From Candidatus Moraniibacteriota bacterium (lineage in GTDB: Bacteria > Patescibacteriota > Minisyncoccia > CAIUEV01): DNA of 5,755 nucleotides. Below, one piece after another: positions 4,855 through 5,755 of the stretch (positions within the stretch are counted from its first letter, which is position 1; the number at the start of each line of letters is the position of its first letter). The translations under genes were made by a program, and so were the position numbers. The notes under the pieces were generated by a model that did not search any database, was not told the DNA's origin, and saw only the letters and a list, made by a program, of their open reading frames with translations. The stretch is from contig VGKB01000044.1 of assembly GCA_016867255.1 (NCBI GenBank), forward strand, positions 1 to 5,755, in the 5' to 3' direction.

Positions 4855-5581
4855 TGACTTTGGTAAATCAGAAAGAGCCAACAAGAATATCCTGAAACTT
4901 ATAAAGTTAGGTAAAATCCAGCGCGTTTCGGTAATGGTGAATAGGGAAATTGATAAAACAGAAATTGCAGAGTTACTGAAATCGGGGGTAAAATTGGATA
5001 TTCACCTAGAAATACCTCAACTTACGACTTATGGCTTACCTGCCTCGTCGGCTCGCCTTGCCAAAGCCTTCGGCGAAGCGCAGGCAGGTAGGCGGCTTAT
5101 GACTAAAACTGCAACGCGGTCTATCCGATTCATGTTTCTGTACCTAGCCGGTAAAACAAGGGTGGAAAAAGTAGAGAAGGAGTGGAAATCGCAAATAGAA
5201 AAATTTGTTAATTTTTTTAACAAAATTCCTGACGGGCTAAACTCCCACGAACACGTGCATTTTTTCCCGCCCTACTTCAAAATTGCTCTCGGGTTATGCC
5301 GGCAATATAAGATTCCCCATCTCCGCCGTGGAGAAAAAATAATTGCCAACAAAAACCCTATAGGTTGGATTATTAAATTATTAAATCAATTTAATAAAAA
5401 ATATCTTACAGGTTACAATTTACAGGTTACAGGCTACAAAAATTTAACCAGTATTGATTGGTTCAACAATTTCAACCAGTTTTTGCAAAGCCCTTCCTCC
5501 GGCACTACCGAAATTATCTGCCATCCGGAGAGGAAAGATGAATACAAAATACTAACCCAAACACAAAGCACCAGACCCTAG
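4820..5581 (+). CDS. YdjC/ChbG-family carbohydrate deacetylase with an in-frame repeat insertion
   Basis: YdjC-family enzymes use a metal ion to remove N-acetyl groups from sugars. Motifs along the 253 aa are SADDFGKS (residues 10-17; Asp12 and Asp13), DIHLE (60-64; His62 as metal ligand), NSHEHVHFFP (141-150; His143, His145, His147) and EIICHPE (231-237; His235). These are the conserved active-site positions, so catalysis is likely. Residues 72-92 are encoded by a palindromic DNA element and interrupt a segment that would otherwise read from TTYG into LMTKTATR; without it the protein would be about 233 aa. Residues 196-207 come from a heptanucleotide repeat. The annotated ATG lies inside the transferase gene; a start six codons later at ATA or ATT is also possible because a good Shine-Dalgarno sequence precedes it. 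Coupling to the transferase suggests it acts on the lipid-linked sugar that enzyme makes. The stop lies within the terminator stem. Confidence 0.87.
   Translation: MTGEENIIFSADDFGKSERANKNILKLIKLGKIQRVSVMVNREIDKTEIAELLKSGVKLDIHLEIPQLTTYGLPASSARLAKAFGEAQAGRRLMTKTATRSIRFMFLYLAGKTRVEKVEKEWKSQIEKFVNFFNKIPDGLNSHEHVHFFPPYFKIALGLCRQYKIPHLRRGEKIIANKNPIGWIIKLLNQFNKKYLTGYNLQVTGYKNLTSIDWFNNFNQFLQSPSSGTTEIICHPERKDEYKILTQTQSTRP
4826..4832 (+). promoter_or_regulatory. Shine-Dalgarno-like GGAGAGG inside the deacetylase reading frame
   Basis: GGAGAGG is the only strong ribosome-binding sequence near a gene start in this window, but it lies downstream of the ATG at 4820. It is five bases before an in-frame ATA (4838) and eight before ATT (4841). 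Starting at ATA would give MIFSADDFG, closer to the short N-termini typical of the family than MTGEENIIFSADDFG. It may also be coincidental purine-rich coding sequence. Confidence 0.35.
5034..5093 (+). repeat. 60-bp palindromic repeat element inserted in the deacetylase coding region
   Basis: The outer arms 5034-5045 and 5082-5093 pair over 12 positions with one G-T wobble and include the perfect inverted repeat TACCTGCCT / AGGCAGGTA. A second stem inside pairs GCTCGCC (5051-5057) with GGCGAAGC (5072-5079), with one bulged base. The element is GC-rich in an AT-rich gene and encodes a low-complexity Ala-rich peptide (LPASSARLAKAFGEAQAG). Its length of exactly 60 bases keeps the frame. Elements with these TACCTGCC arms are, to my knowledge, common dispersed repeats in Parcubacteria genomes; the layout recalls Rickettsia palindromic elements, which also insert in genes. 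Confidence 0.8.
5406..5440 (+). repeat. Heptanucleotide tandem repeat, five units, inside the deacetylase gene
   Basis: The units are TTACAGG, TTACAAT, TTACAGG, TTACAGG and CTACAAA. The first four form two exact 12-base copies, TTACAGGTTACA, 14 bases apart. They encode residues 196-207 (LTGYNLQVTGYK). Seven is not a multiple of three, so gain or loss of one unit would shift the frame upstream of the CHPE motif. Confidence 0.75.
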
Positions 5582-5637
5582 GCGCAGGAAAGCTCAAATG
5601 AAATAAAACTTCTGGCCTAGAATTTGGTGCTTTTTAA
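5565..5637 (+). terminator. Rho-independent-type terminator of the 3810-5581 gene group
   Basis: AAAGCACCA (5565-5573) pairs with TGGTGCTTT (5625-5633), and CTAGGC (5578-5583) pairs with GCCTAG (5615-5620), separated by a symmetric 4-by-4 internal loop. The apical loop is about 31 nt, longer than usual. Five Ts follow the 3' arm (5631-5635). The deacetylase stop codon lies in the 5' arm. The stem also faces the minus-strand gene from the right edge, whose transcript would end in the less U-rich TTTGTGTTT, so it may act in both directions. Confidence 0.6.
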
Positions 5638-5672
5638 CTGCTCGTTTAATCGCTTTTTGCCCATTCGCCAAT

Positions 5673-5755
5673 TTACTGCCCTTCTGGCGTTTCCGGAGCT
5701 GCCGGTTCGGCAGGAGTTTCCGGGGCCGCTGGTTCATCCGCTGGGGCTTACGGCA
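5673..5755 (-). CDS. C-terminal Pro/Ala/Glu-rich tail of a gene entering from the right edge, frame broken near the edge
   Basis: Reading leftward, codons from 5747 to the TAA at 5675-5673 give APADEPAAPETPAEP followed by AAPETPEGQ. The nine-residue unit EPAAPETP(A/E) occurs twice and is matched by a 27-base DNA repeat (5735-5709 and 5708-5682), with differences mostly at third codon positions, which is a strong sign of coding. Tails like this are common at the ends of ribosomal and other proteins in Patescibacteria, but the protein itself is outside the window and cannot be named. Directly upstream the frame meets TAA (5750-5748). Dropping a single base at 5750 would restore AEAPADEP, matching the repeat style, so a sequencing or assembly error near the end is likely; a true frameshift is possible. 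Confidence 0.5.

Noticed and set aside
5028..5101. CTTATG at 5028-5033 and 5096-5101 as a target-site duplication around the palindromic element
   Set aside because: Excising the element with one copy removes 68 bases and gives TATGACTAA, an in-frame stop, so it cannot be the simple ancestral state. The second copy also starts two bases beyond the palindrome arm. Chance is likelier.
5673..5755. Alternative minus-strand frame giving a basic Lys/Arg/Gln-rich peptide across the right edge
   Set aside because: It is open through to the edge, but the other frame has a clean 27-base repeat with third-position changes and a sensible stop; the basic frame runs on through the terminator hairpin to a stop near 5600.

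Overview
The window looks like a fragment of a Candidate Phyla Radiation (Patescibacteria, probably Parcubacteria-like) genome. The case rests on traits that I associate with that group from general knowledge: almost every gene start lacks a Shine-Dalgarno sequence, genes are compact and sometimes overlap, a GC-rich palindromic repeat of the TACCTGCCT...AGGCAGGTA kind sits inside a gene, one gene ends in a Pro/Ala/Glu-rich tail, and a secreted 11-residue-repeat protein is present. No 16S rRNA or other marker is here to prove it, so the placement is an inference.

Layout from left to right. Positions 1-303 hold the N-terminal 101 codons of an unrecognised, very AT-rich gene that reads leftward off the window. 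Positions 304-512 are non-coding, with a hairpin followed by a T-run and several -10-like hexamers. ychF (513-1595, +) follows. One base after its stop comes the end of a minus-strand group read from right to left: thiI (3725-2571), a putative lipoprotein (2541-2014) and a small secreted repeat protein (1998-1597). An 84-bp AT-rich divergent gap separates thiI from a plus-strand group: a 92-aa membrane-anchored protein with a TTG start (3810-4088), a family 2 glycosyltransferase of the dolichyl/polyprenyl-phosphate sugar synthase type (4102-4854), and an overlapping YdjC-family deacetylase (4820-5581). A long imperfect hairpin with a T-tail (5565-5637) ends this group. The last 83 bases carry the C-terminal tail of a minus-strand gene whose frame is broken eight bases from the edge.

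Functionally, YchF is a ribosome-associated P-loop NTPase and ThiI makes 4-thiouridine in tRNA; both are housekeeping. The 3810-5581 group looks like a small envelope-glycan module: the transferase would load a sugar on a polyprenyl-phosphate carrier and the YdjC enzyme would remove an acetyl group from it. This follows the logic of the FlmF2/NaxD and HpnI/HpnK pairs, but the substrates are not visible in the sequence.

The most unusual features are in the deacetylase gene. It carries a 60-bp palindromic element inserted in frame, a five-unit heptanucleotide tandem repeat that could shift the frame, and an uncertain start next to the only good ribosome-binding site in the window.
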